Shown: in pieces, positions 55,795-64,000 of the stretch | Layout of the letters: every line of letters begins with the position of its first letter | Numbering within the stretch: the stretch's first letter is position 1 | NCBI RefSeq assembly: GCF_031453615.1 | Contig: NZ_JAVIZT010000001.1 | Span: 1,178,001-1,242,000 of the forward strand | Reading direction: 5' to 3' | Length of the DNA stretch: 64,000 nt | DNA from: Microbacterium sp. SORGH_AS_0428 | Lineage (GTDB): Bacteria; Actinomycetota; Actinomycetes; Actinomycetales; Microbacteriaceae | The notes under the pieces: model-generated | What the model saw: only the letters and a program-made list of their open reading frames with translations | Told to the model about the DNA's origin: nothing | Database searches by the model: none | Position numbers and translations under genes: made by a program

Positions 55795-58273
55795 CACCGA
55801 GCTTGCGGTAGAGACTGCGCAGCTGCGACTTCACGGTGTTCGGCGAGACCACCAATGCGGCCGCGATCTCGGCGACCGTCTCACTGCGGGTCAGCTCGTC
55901 CGCCACCGCGATCTCGCGCGGGGTCAGCTGCACACGACGACGGGTGGCCGGGACCATGCAGATCCGCCGCGCACGCGCGATCAGCTCCCGCGCACGCGGG
56001 TCGACCGCGATCTCAGCCATGGCATCGAGCGCGTTGGCCGGCACCATCGCGAGCGGCACGAGAAGGCCACGCTGATCGAGCACCGCCACGAGACGGCCGA
56101 GCGTACGCCGGGCCCCGTCCTGATCGGCTGCCCCCAGGGCGAGCGCGCCCACGGTGAGCGCGAGGTGCTCCGTCTCGATACGAGCGGATGCGGCCATGCC
56201 CGCCGATGCCTGCAGCAGGCGCACGGCGCCTTCCACGTCACCGGCGGCCAATGCGATGCGTCCGAGGCTCACCCCGCGCCGCACGGGGTCCTTGTCCTTC
56301 GCGACGACCCGTTCCGCCCCGGCGGCATCTCCCGCCGCGAGCAGCACGAGAGCGCGCGTGTGCCGCAACCTGCTCAGCGTCAACTCGGACGTCGCGTGAC
56401 GGGCCTGCTGGGTGCGCAGCGCATTGGAGAGCACGGCGTGCGCTGCGGGGGTGCGCCCGCGCGCCAGGGCGACGAGCACGTCGAGGTGCGTCAGCAGCGG
56501 CCAGTGCTCGATCGTCGCGCGGTGCGGATCGAGGAGGCGGATGGCGGCGTCCGCCGCATCCGGGTCACCGTCTTCGAGGGCCGAGAAGCCGCGCGCCAGT
56601 TGGAGGAAGCTTCCCGGATAGCCGTCGATCCAGCGCTCGGGCCATGCGCGCGAGAGCGCTTCATCGATCACCTCACGCGACTCGTCGACCTCGCCCGTCA
56701 CAGCGAGCGTCCCGGCGGTCAATGCCAGTCCCTGGAGCCCCGCGAACAGACCCTTCGCGTCGCTGACGGCCGTCGAGCGGCGGAAGCAGTCGAGCGCCTC
56801 CGCGGTGAGGCCGCCGTAGAAGAGCGACGTGCCGATCTGGTTGTACACGGTGGGCTCGTTGCGTCCCAGCCGGTCCCGCTCCGCGGCATCCATCTCCTGC
56901 AGCGCACGGTAGCCGTCGCGGGCGGCGGCGAGCGCTCCGGAACGCCCCGAGACACGGTAGGAGGTGGTCTCGATCGCGCGCAGCAGGACGCGATCGGCGG
57001 GCGGCGCGGTGGCCCGCTGCATCCTGGCGCCGTAGATGGCCAGGCCGAAGTACTCGAGCGCACGCAGGCGCTGGGTGCCGCTCGCATTCGCGACGATCGC
57101 CAGCACCATCGCCACCAGCGGCCGTGTGCGCAGCGACAACAGCGGCACGTGGGCGAACAGCTCGGTCAGACGCGCGCGATACGAGAGAAGTTCGTTCCAG
57201 TGGCGACGCAGGACCTCGTCGGCCAGCGGCGCATCGTCGATCTCGGCCGCGCGCCGCAATGCCGAGAACGCCAGACCTCGCTCGAGTTCCCAGCGTGCGA
57301 CCCGTCGGATGATCTCGCGCACCTCGGGTCGCGAACGCTCGCGGCGCAGACTCTCCTCCGCGGCCAGACGCAGGAACGGCGAGAAGACGAACACGGCGGA
57401 GGAGTCGCGCGGGCCGGGCGTCTCCCAGGAACCGAGCCCCTCCGCCTCCGCCGTCTCGAGGAGTCGCAGCGCGTCGGATCGGCCGGAGATCGCCTCGGCC
57501 AGACGGACGTCGAGCGCGTCGGCGACGGCCACCGTCTCGAGGAAGCCCACGAACGCGTCGTCCCAGTTCCCGCCGCGCAATCGCAGCAGCGACCGGGCGG
57601 CCTGTTCGACGTTCTTCTCGGAAGCACCGACCTCGCCGAGCGCGAGCATGCGGGCGAGGGCCGGCACGCCGGCGGCGGCGACGATCTCGTCGGCGGTCGC
57701 AGCGTCGCCGGTGAGCTCGAGCGCCTCCGAGGCGGTGAGGGCCAGTTCTGCTCTGCCCACGATGACCGCGTCGGCCATGACCGCGAGGCTCGGCTCGGTG
57801 AAGAGGGAGACGCGGCGGACAGCGACCCGCAGGAGGAGCCCGGGGACGTCCGCGAGGAGGTCGATGAGCCCTCGCACGGTGGCCTCTGAGAGCCGATCGC
57901 CGTCATCGAGGGCGATCGCGAGCGGGCCGGGCCGGCGCCGGAGCCCGCGGGCGAGCAGACCCCACGGGTCGTCGTCGACGGCGAGCGTCTCCGCGGCCGT
58001 GCGCAGCGGGTTACCGTCCTCGAGCAGTCCCGCATCGGCGAGCTGCGCGGCGAGCTGCTGGACGAAGGGACGCGGTTCACCCCCGCCGTCGCGCACCCGC
58101 ATCCAGACACCGCGATGCCCTGTGCTTCGCGCCCACTGCGCCATCGCGACCGTCTTGCCGTATCCCATCGGGGCGTGCAGGACGACCAGCGGCGCCGCGT
58201 CGTCGAGCGCGACCACCAGCCGGGGCCGCGCAAGGACGCCGACGCCGGAGCGCGGCACAGCGGACAGGCTCAT
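55730..58273 (-). CDS. Large ATP-binding LuxR-family (MalT/LAL-like) regulator
   Basis: An 847-residue signal-transduction ATPase. The P-loop VLHAPMGYGKTVAMAQW is near residue 34, with an Asp-rich Walker B (LAIALDDGDRL). About 550 helical residues like tetratricopeptide repeats follow. The C-terminal LuxR domain (LTPREIAVADELTRSETVAEIAAALVVSPNTVKSQLRSLYRKLGVSSRADALRAL) binds DNA. ATG at 58273 has GGAG eight bases upstream. It lies upstream of, and on the same strand as, the giant surface protein's 3' end and convergent with an MFS gene; its targets are unknown. Confidence 0.9.
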   Translation of the reverse strand: MSLSAVPRSGVGVLARPRLVVALDDAAPLVVLHAPMGYGKTVAMAQWARSTGHRGVWMRVRDGGGEPRPFVQQLAAQLADAGLLEDGNPLRTAAETLAVDDDPWGLLARGLRRRPGPLAIALDDGDRLSEATVRGLIDLLADVPGLLLRVAVRRVSLFTEPSLAVMADAVIVGRAELALTASEALELTGDAATADEIVAAAGVPALARMLALGEVGASEKNVEQAARSLLRLRGGNWDDAFVGFLETVAVADALDVRLAEAISGRSDALRLLETAEAEGLGSWETPGPRDSSAVFVFSPFLRLAAEESLRRERSRPEVREIIRRVARWELERGLAFSALRRAAEIDDAPLADEVLRRHWNELLSYRARLTELFAHVPLLSLRTRPLVAMVLAIVANASGTQRLRALEYFGLAIYGARMQRATAPPADRVLLRAIETTSYRVSGRSGALAAARDGYRALQEMDAAERDRLGRNEPTVYNQIGTSLFYGGLTAEALDCFRRSTAVSDAKGLFAGLQGLALTAGTLAVTGEVDESREVIDEALSRAWPERWIDGYPGSFLQLARGFSALEDGDPDAADAAIRLLDPHRATIEHWPLLTHLDVLVALARGRTPAAHAVLSNALRTQQARHATSELTLSRLRHTRALVLLAAGDAAGAERVVAKDKDPVRRGVSLGRIALAAGDVEGAVRLLQASAGMAASARIETEHLALTVGALALGAADQDGARRTLGRLVAVLDQRGLLVPLAMVPANALDAMAEIAVDPRARELIARARRICMVPATRRRVQLTPREIAVADELTRSETVAEIAAALVVSPNTVKSQLRSLYRKLGVSSRADALRALAALDLRGQER

Positions 58274-58442
58274 CGGGTCGTCTCCGGCGACGTGCCCGGG
58301 TGCCGTGCACCCCGCCGCCGACTCCACCCTATGGCGCCACCGGGACGTCCGCCCGATACGGCGGACGCCGGCACGCCGATGCCCCCGTCCGCATCAGCGG
58401 ACAGGGGCGGGCATGCGCTCACCAGGTGCGGCATATCGGCTT

Positions 58443-58479
58443 CGCGTGGTCACCCCGCACGCGGCGGGGTGACCACGCG
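58443..58479 (-). terminator. Perfect hairpin after the surface-protein gene
   Basis: CGCGTGGTCACCCCGC (58443-58458) and its exact complement (58464-58479) form a 16-bp stem with loop ACGCG, four bases after the stop of the minus-strand surface gene. Likely terminator. Confidence 0.8.
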
Positions 58480-58483
58480 GCGA

Positions 58484-61400
58484 TCAGGCGCGGGCCCGGC
58501 GTCGCCCTCGTCCGACCAGCACGATCATGAGACCGATCGTCATGAGCAGCAGTGCCGCGAGCACCGCACCCGTGATCGACAGCGTCAATCCGGTGACCGC
58601 CAACGCTTCGGGCGCGTAGGCGTGGAAGGGATCGCTGTCGGTCAGTCGCACGGGAGCTCCCGACGCATCGGTCACCGGGACGGGCGAACCCGACCCGTCG
58701 ACCTGCGGCTGCCCGGTCGGCACGCCGTTGCTGTCGGTGGCCGGCACGACAGGGGTTCCGCCGACGCTGACCGTGTCGGCGTGGGTGACGCCCTCGCCCA
58801 GGCGCAGCGTCCCCTCGGCGAAGAAGGACGCACCGGGCGGGATCATCCCGTGCCAGGTTCCGCTCGCCACGAAGTCGTACGCCGCCGGCCCACCGAACGC
58901 CGACAGGTCGGCACTCCAGCGCTCCACGTCGGGACCGTTCATGGTGGCGTCGGTCAGATCGATCGCGGTCAACCACGTCGATCCCGTGTTCGTGACCACC
59001 CAGCGCACCTTGTGCTCGCTGCCCGCCTTGTACTTCACGGCGTGAGCGCGGTCATTGGCGTCCTGAGCGGCGTCGACGAGGGGCTTCGCGGGCACGACCC
59101 AGCTGCCCGAGGCATCCTTCACCGCGGGATCGGCCTTGTCACCGTCGTACTTGATGACCTGGATGCCGGACGTGAACGCGTTGTAGTCGTCACGATCCGT
59201 GACCGGGATGCCGCTGGCGACGCCCTCGGCCTCGACCACCGCACGGTCGACGTGGGGCTCTCCCCCGTCGAGCGTGAGAGTCGCGGAGCCCGTGATGACC
59301 TCGCCCGGACGCCAGACCGCGTCGCCCGAGAACGTTTGCTCCCAGCGAGCGCTCCAACCGGACTCCTGCGGCGTGGCCGCCAGCGTCGAGCCGTCCGGCA
59401 GCGTCCACACCAGGGACTGGATGGAGGCGCCCGAGAGGTTCTCGTCGCTCAGCACCACACGGCGCAGATCCTCGTCGCCCGTGTTGGTGACGGTCAGCAC
59501 GATCGTGCGGGTCTCGCCGTTCCCGTAGTTCTGACCGTCGGCCATCGTGTCGGCGTCGTTCGCGATCGTCGTGCCCTCGCCGTCGCCCTTCTCGATGTCG
59601 ACGTAGGGGCCGACACCTGTGCGGGCGTGGAACGGGTCGTCGTCGGTCAGCACGAACGGCACGCGCCGGGTCGGGTCGGACGGGTCGGGCACGGTGGCGC
59701 GCACGGCGTCTCCGTCCACGATCAGCGGCTGCCCGCTCGGGGTCACCCCGTCGGTGCCGACCGCGGGCACCACGACGGTACCGGCGACGTCGACCGTGTC
59801 CGCGTGCGACTGCTCGGCGGGCAGGGTGAGGGTTCCCTGCGCGAAGAACGAGGCGCCGGGCGGCAGCAGGCCGCGCCACGGACCGCTCTGGGCGAAGGAG
59901 TAGTCCGCCGGTCCGCCGAAGGCCGACAGGTCGGCCGTCCAGTCGGCACCGATGGCGGGACCCGCATCCGTCGTGTCCGTCAGCGTGATGTCGGTCAACC
60001 ATGTCGTGCCGGCGTTCGTGACCACCCAGCGCACGGGCTCGGCCACACCGACCGGGTACTCGACGGCGTGATCGGCGTCGTTCGCATCCTGCGCGGGATC
60101 CACGAGGGGCTTCGCGGGCGTGACCCACGCTCCCGCGTCGTCGGTGATGGCAGGGTCGGGCTTGTTGCCGTCGTACTTGATCACCTGGATGGCACCCGTG
60201 AACGCGTTGTAGTCGTTCGAGTCCGACACCGGGATGCCGGAGAGCTGGCCGACGGCGTCGACGCTCGCACGGTCCACGTGCGCCTCGGAGGCGGTGCCCA
60301 GAGTGAGCGATGCCGTGCCGGTGATCACGTCGCCGGGCTGCCAGGGGCCCGCCCACGACGCCGACCAGGCACCGGTGGCGGGATCCTGCGTCGCCGGCAG
60401 CGGTGTGCCGTCGGGCAAGGTCCAGCTCATCGAGACCACGGCGCCGCCGGCGATCGTGACGTCGCCGAGCACGACCGAGACGAGAGGCTCGTCGCCGGCG
60501 TTGGTGGAACGGAACACGATCGTGCGCGTCTCACCGGGCGTGTACGCCTCGCCGTCGGTCATCGTGTCGGCCTCGTGGGCGATGGTCGTCCCCGATCCGT
60601 CACCCTTCTGGATGTCGACGATGGGACCGACTCCCGTCTCGGCGTGGAACGGGTCCTCGTCGGTCACGGTGAAGGGGGTGCCGTCGTCGCGCTTCGCCGT
60701 GACCGGCGTGCCGCCCGCGGTGGCGGGCTGATCGGTCGGCTTGCCGTCCGCATCCGCTTCGGGGACGACGACCGTTCCCACCACGGTTACCTGATCGGCG
60801 TGCGTGGTCGATGCCGGCAGCGTGAGCGTGCCCTCGGCGAAGAACGAGGCACCGGGAGCGAGAAGCCCCTGCCAGTTGCCGTCCTTCGTGAACGAGTAGT
60901 CCGCAGGGCCGCCGACGCCGGACAGGTCCGCCGTCCAGTCGTCGCCCACGGCGGGGCCGTCCTGGGTGAGGTCGACCAGCGAGAGATCGGTCAGCCAGGT
61001 GTCACCCGTGTTCGTGACGACCCACCGCACCTTCTGCGGCGTCAGCACCGGGTAGGTCACCGCAGTGTCCTCCGTGTTCGCGTCCTGCGCCGGGGAGAGG
61101 AGCGGCTTCGCCGGCACGATCCAACCGCCGGCCGTGTCCTTCACCGCCGGGTCGGGCAGGTTGCCGTCGTACTTGATGACCTGGATCGCACCCGTGAAGG
61201 CGTTGTAGCCGTTCTCGTCATCGACCGGCTGGCCGGACAGCGCGCCCTCGGCCGTGACCGTGGCGAGGTCCTGGTGCGCACCGTCGCCGACGCCGGGCGT
61301 CAGCACGGCGGTACCGACGATCACATCGCCGACGGCCCACTCGGTCGTGCCCGGCGCGAACGTGTTCGCCCACTCGGCCGTCCACACTCCCGTGGCGGCG

Positions 61401-64000
61401 TCGTAGTCCGCCGCCGCCGTCGATCCGTCGGGGAAGGCGAAGCTCAGCTGGGTCACGGCGCCTCCGGCGACCGTGGCGTCGGAGAGCGCCACCTTGCGCA
61501 GCGGCTCGGGACCGGTGTTGACGACGCGGAACACGACGCTGCGCGACTCTCCGGGGCCGTACACCTGCCCGTCCGTGACGCTGTCGGCCTCGTGGACGAT
61601 GGCGCCCGTCGCCCGGTCGCCGTCTCCCTTGCGGATCTCGACGGAGGGCGTGACGGTGGTGGGGTTGGTGACGACGACGGCGATGGTCGTGGCGTCGCCG
61701 ATCGTGATGGTCGAGCCGTTCGCCGCGGGAGTTCCGTCGACGGTCAGCGTGGGCGTGCCCCAGGCGGCGCCCGAGGGCAGTCCCGTCGTCGGCGCGACCT
61801 CGGTCACGGTCACGACGGTGCCCGTCGGCAGCGCCGGCGAGGTGGCCGTCTCACCGTTGCGCACGCTGAGCGTGCCGTCGCCGCCCGACCAGGTGTAGTC
61901 GATGTCGAACGTGGTGTCGGCGTCGAGGAGGGTCGAGCCCGGCCCCGTCACATCCTTGGTGACCGAGAACTGGCCGTTCAGCGGCGTCGTCGGGTTCTGC
62001 ATCGTCACCTGCACGGTCGTGCCGTCGCCGATGAGGACCTTCGCGGTACCGTCGCCGTTGTCCACGACGCCTGTGCCGGAGAAGGCGACCGCGCCCCAGG
62101 CCACGTCGGGCAGGGTCGGCGGCGTCTTCTCGCGCACCAGGACCGTCGATCCGGTGGGCAGCGTCGCGGGTCCCGCGACGGTGTCGCCGTCGGTGACCTC
62201 GGCGAGGTCGGTCCACGTCGCGCCGCCGTCCGTGGAGTACTGGGCGACGAAGGCCGTCGACGCGGGCACCCGCGAGGCGCCGGGCCCGGTGACGTCCTTG
62301 GTGATCGAGAAGGTACCGGTCAGGAGTGTCGAGGGGTTGGTGAGCGTGAGCGCGGTGTCGGTGCCGTCGCCGACGGTCACCGTCGCCGTGCCGTCGCCGT
62401 TGTCGCCGGCGCTCCAGGTGGGAGTCGCGAAGGCGACGCTCGGATCGGCGCCCGTGATGGTGGGCTCGCTCAGGGTCACCACGGTGCCGTAGGGCAGCGG
62501 AAGACTCGTCGCCTTCCAGGCCGCGCTCTTCAGCTCGAGCGTTCCACTGCCGGCGGCCGAGGAGTACGCGACCGTGAAGACGGCGTCCTCGAGCTGATCC
62601 GAAGTCAGCGTGAAGTCGCCCGTGACCTGCTTGGTCACGGTGATCGTGCCGGGCGCGAACAGGGTGTTCGTCACGACGAGGGCGAGCGTCGTGCCCGTCC
62701 CGGTCAGTGCGCGGTAGCCATCGGCATCCGCTGCACCCGCTCCGGTCACGGCGTACGACTTCACCTTGGAGTCGTTCTCGGAGAGCTTGATGCGGGTTCC
62801 GACGGGCACGGTGAACGTGCCGGAGACCTCACCCGCTTCGAGGGTCACGCTGTTCTGCGTCAGCGGGGGCGAGAGGGAGCCGCCGCGGAAGTCGCGTGCA
62901 GCGAGATCGATCGTGAACTGCTGTCCGTCGGTCGCGGCGCCGCCCGAGGCGTCGATGTCCTTCTCCACCGTGAACGGAACGTTCGCGATGAAACCGGCGT
63001 CGATCGTGTGGTCGTTGAATCCGGCTCCGGCGATCGTCACCGAGGCCACTCCGGATGCGTCCGCGTCGGAGTCGACGGCCCGATCACCGCCCGCGGCGGT
63101 CTTCGTGAACGACGCGTCCTGCCAGCGCACGGCGCCGAAGCTCGTCGCGTTGGGTCCGCGCAGGTCCATGGTGCCCGAGGCGGGCTTCACGAAGGTCACC
63201 GTGTAGTCGCCGGAGGTGGCGAAGCCGTCGGCGTCGGAGCGGAAGTAGTACTCGCCGTTCTCGTCGGTCACCTTGGTGGCGACCACGGTTCCGGTGCTGT
63301 CGCGCAGTTCGACCGTCACGCCCGCGATCGACGGCTCATCGGCATCCTGGATGCCGTCCTGGTCGGCATCGAACCAGACGCGGTTGCCGATCTCGACCGG
63401 CGCCTCCCGCGCGACCAGCGCGACGGCGCCGAGACCGCCGCCCTTCTGGAACGTCCCGTCGGGCGAGGGCGTGCCGCCGCCGTCGGCGGTCTGCTCATAG
63501 CCGGAGAGCGAGCGGCCGTTGTTCTGGTTGAACCACTGCAGGCCGCCCAAGCGGATGCCGCCGAGCGGGTCGTAGGTCGTCGCGACGACCTCACCGGTAC
63601 CCCGCATGCCGATGACCGAACCGAGGGTGTTCTCCCGGTGATAGGTTCCGCTGCCGAGGTTCTGGCGGTCGTCGTAGAACTCGCGCCCGCCGGGTCCTTC
63701 GGGCGTCGCGCCCACGGCCGCGGTGCGCGTGCCCACCACGCCGTTGTTCTCCATGACGAAGCCCGCTCCGCTGGGCGCCGCGATCAGCAGGTCGCCGCCG
63801 GATGCGGTCTCGTAGGAGCCGGTGCTCACCGTGCCCCAGTTGCGGTTGCCGCCCTGGATCGCGGTGCGGTCGAGCAGAGCAAGGCTCAGGTAGCCCTCGT
63901 CGTCGAAGTACAGGCTCGACAGGATCGGCTGGGGGTAGATGTGCCAGCCCCCGTTGGGCTCACTGACCGAGCCCCCCGTCCACGTCCACGTGTCGGTCCA
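58484..64000 (-). CDS. Giant repeat-built sortase-anchored surface protein (5' end outside window)
   Basis: The visible C-terminal 1838 codons have no start inside the window; the frame is open to its right edge. In order: a unique region ([22 protein letters not shown]..., to about 63400); an SdrD-type B domain ([30 protein letters not shown]); four DUF5979/Cna-B-like units ([37 protein letters not shown]); three tandem bipartite units of about 1 kb, each with a KGDGxGTTIAxxADTM half and an IQVIKYDG half. The C-terminus has ALAVTG, a helix and GRGRRRARA, a sortase signal. Probably an adhesin or pilin-like stalk. Confidence 0.88.
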   Translation of the reverse strand, partial: WTDTWTWTGGSVSEPNGGWHIYPQPILSSLYFDDEGYLSLALLDRTAIQGGNRNWGTVSTGSYETASGGDLLIAAPSGAGFVMENNGVVGTRTAAVGATPEGPGGREFYDDRQNLGSGTYHRENTLGSVIGMRGTGEVVATTYDPLGGIRLGGLQWFNQNNGRSLSGYEQTADGGGTPSPDGTFQKGGGLGAVALVAREAPVEIGNRVWFDADQDGIQDADEPSIAGVTVELRDSTGTVVATKVTDENGEYYFRSDADGFATSGDYTVTFVKPASGTMDLRGPNATSFGAVRWQDASFTKTAAGGDRAVDSDADASGVASVTIAGAGFNDHTIDAGFIANVPFTVEKDIDASGGAATDGQQFTIDLAARDFRGGSLSPPLTQNSVTLEAGEVSGTFTVPVGTRIKLSENDSKVKSYAVTGAGAADADGYRALTGTGTTLALVVTNTLFAPGTITVTKQVTGDFTLTSDQLEDAVFTVAYSSAAGSGTLELKSAAWKATSLPLPYGTVVTLSEPTITGADPSVAFATPTWSAGDNGDGTATVTVGDGTDTALTLTNPSTLLTGTFSITKDVTGPGASRVPASTAFVAQYSTDGGATWTDLAEVTDGDTVAGPATLPTGSTVLVREKTPPTLPDVAWGAVAFSGTGVVDNGDGTAKVLIGDGTTVQVTMQNPTTPLNGQFSVTKDVTGPGSTLLDADTTFDIDYTWSGGDGTLSVRNGETATSPALPTGTVVTVTEVAPTTGLPSGAAWGTPTLTVDGTPAANGSTITIGDATTIAVVVTNPTTVTPSVEIRKGDGDRATGAIVHEADSVTDGQVYGPGESRSVVFRVVNTGPEPLRKVALSDATVAGGAVTQLSFAFPDGSTAAADYDAATGVWTAEWANTFAPGTTEWAVGDVIVGTAVLTPGVGDGAHQDLATVTAEGALSGQPVDDENGYNAFTGAIQVIKYDGNLPDPAVKDTAGGWIVPAKPLLSPAQDANTEDTAVTYPVLTPQKVRWVVTNTGDTWLTDLSLVDLTQDGPAVGDDWTADLSGVGGPADYSFTKDGNWQGLLAPGASFFAEGTLTLPASTTHADQVTVVGTVVVPEADADGKPTDQPATAGGTPVTAKRDDGTPFTVTDEDPFHAETGVGPIVDIQKGDGSGTTIAHEADTMTDGEAYTPGETRTIVFRSTNAGDEPLVSVVLGDVTIAGGAVVSMSWTLPDGTPLPATQDPATGAWSASWAGPWQPGDVITGTASLTLGTASEAHVDRASVDAVGQLSGIPVSDSNDYNAFTGAIQVIKYDGNKPDPAITDDAGAWVTPAKPLVDPAQDANDADHAVEYPVGVAEPVRWVVTNAGTTWLTDITLTDTTDAGPAIGADWTADLSAFGGPADYSFAQSGPWRGLLPPGASFFAQGTLTLPAEQSHADTVDVAGTVVVPAVGTDGVTPSGQPLIVDGDAVRATVPDPSDPTRRVPFVLTDDDPFHARTGVGPYVDIEKGDGEGTTIANDADTMADGQNYGNGETRTIVLTVTNTGDEDLRRVVLSDENLSGASIQSLVWTLPDGSTLAATPQESGWSARWEQTFSGDAVWRPGEVITGSATLTLDGGEPHVDRAVVEAEGVASGIPVTDRDDYNAFTSGIQVIKYDGDKADPAVKDASGSWVVPAKPLVDAAQDANDRAHAVKYKAGSEHKVRWVVTNTGSTWLTAIDLTDATMNGPDVERWSADLSAFGGPAAYDFVASGTWHGMIPPGASFFAEGTLRLGEGVTHADTVSVGGTPVVPATDSNGVPTGQPQVDGSGSPVPVTDASGAPVRLTDSDPFHAYAPEALAVTGLTLSITGAVLAALLLMTIGLMIVLVGRGRRRARA

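Noticed and set aside
58484..61300. CRISPR or tandem DNA repeat
   Set aside because: The 1-kb periodicity reflects diverged protein repeats in one open frame, not short DNA repeats with spacers.

Overview
The window is about 70% GC chromosomal DNA from an actinobacterium, most probably Microbacterium or a close relative in Microbacteriaceae. This rests on gene content and order (rplM-rpsI-glmM, coaA-glmS-acpS-alr-tsaE-tsaB-rimI-tsaD, guaA-DUF3817-SURF1-guaB3-guaB), on sortase signals of the LAVTG type, on many GTG starts, and on the heavily used octamer GGATGCGG/CCGCATCC. I see no integrase, transposase, phage gene, CRISPR array or rRNA. About 45 protein genes are supported, nearly all chromosomal housekeeping or transport genes.

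Layout: 1-4521 carries DNA-repair genes (LigD polymerase domain, cut by the window edge, and PcrA helicase) with an SseB-like gene between. 4522-6118 has long inverted repeats, an unusual tRNA-like cloverleaf with a CAT anticodon, and a divergent pair that looks zinc-regulated: cysteine-free ribosomal protein L36 and a CobW-like gene that is frameshifted here. 6119-9054 is pntAB. 9169-13324 has a BASS/ACR3 transporter and a 1040-residue sortase-anchored lamin-tail protein. 13444-19159 has an ABC exporter, a glycerophosphodiesterase, a Bax-inhibitor-like membrane protein and a glycosyltransferase. 19290-27836 is the GMP-synthesis neighbourhood (guaA, guaB3, guaB) with DUF3817, SURF1, a TetR/DHA2 efflux pair with two clear operators, and a TMEM175-like channel. 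28230-34360 is a branched-chain amino acid ABC system (livHMGF, with livK convergent); LivH carries an unusual exported N-terminal domain.

34520-38058 has RarD, groES with CIRCE sites, a methyltransferase and small membrane proteins. 38055-46200 is a tightly packed minus-strand series for tRNA t6A (tsaD, tsaB, tsaE), rimI, alanine racemase, a LOG-family protein, acpS, glmS and coaA. A plus-strand block (ppx, TetR-like regulator, response regulator, histidine kinase; 46281-50049) separates these from glmM, rpsI and rplM (50056-52366). 52603-55794 holds an ArsR regulator and two MFS transporters. 55730-58273 is a large LuxR/MalT-like ATPase regulator, and 58484-64000 is the C-terminal 1838 codons of a giant repeat-built, sortase-anchored surface protein.

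Two patterns run across the window. Many monocistronic genes have a -10-like TANNNT exactly 6 or 7 bases before the start codon, so leaderless mRNAs seem common; this decides several starts. The gaps between genes hold long, near-perfect inverted repeats, some belonging to families with more than one copy here. No single cluster stands out as a new defence or biosynthetic system; the best leads are the LivH fusion, the intergenic repeat families, the zinc-linked locus and the two surface proteins.
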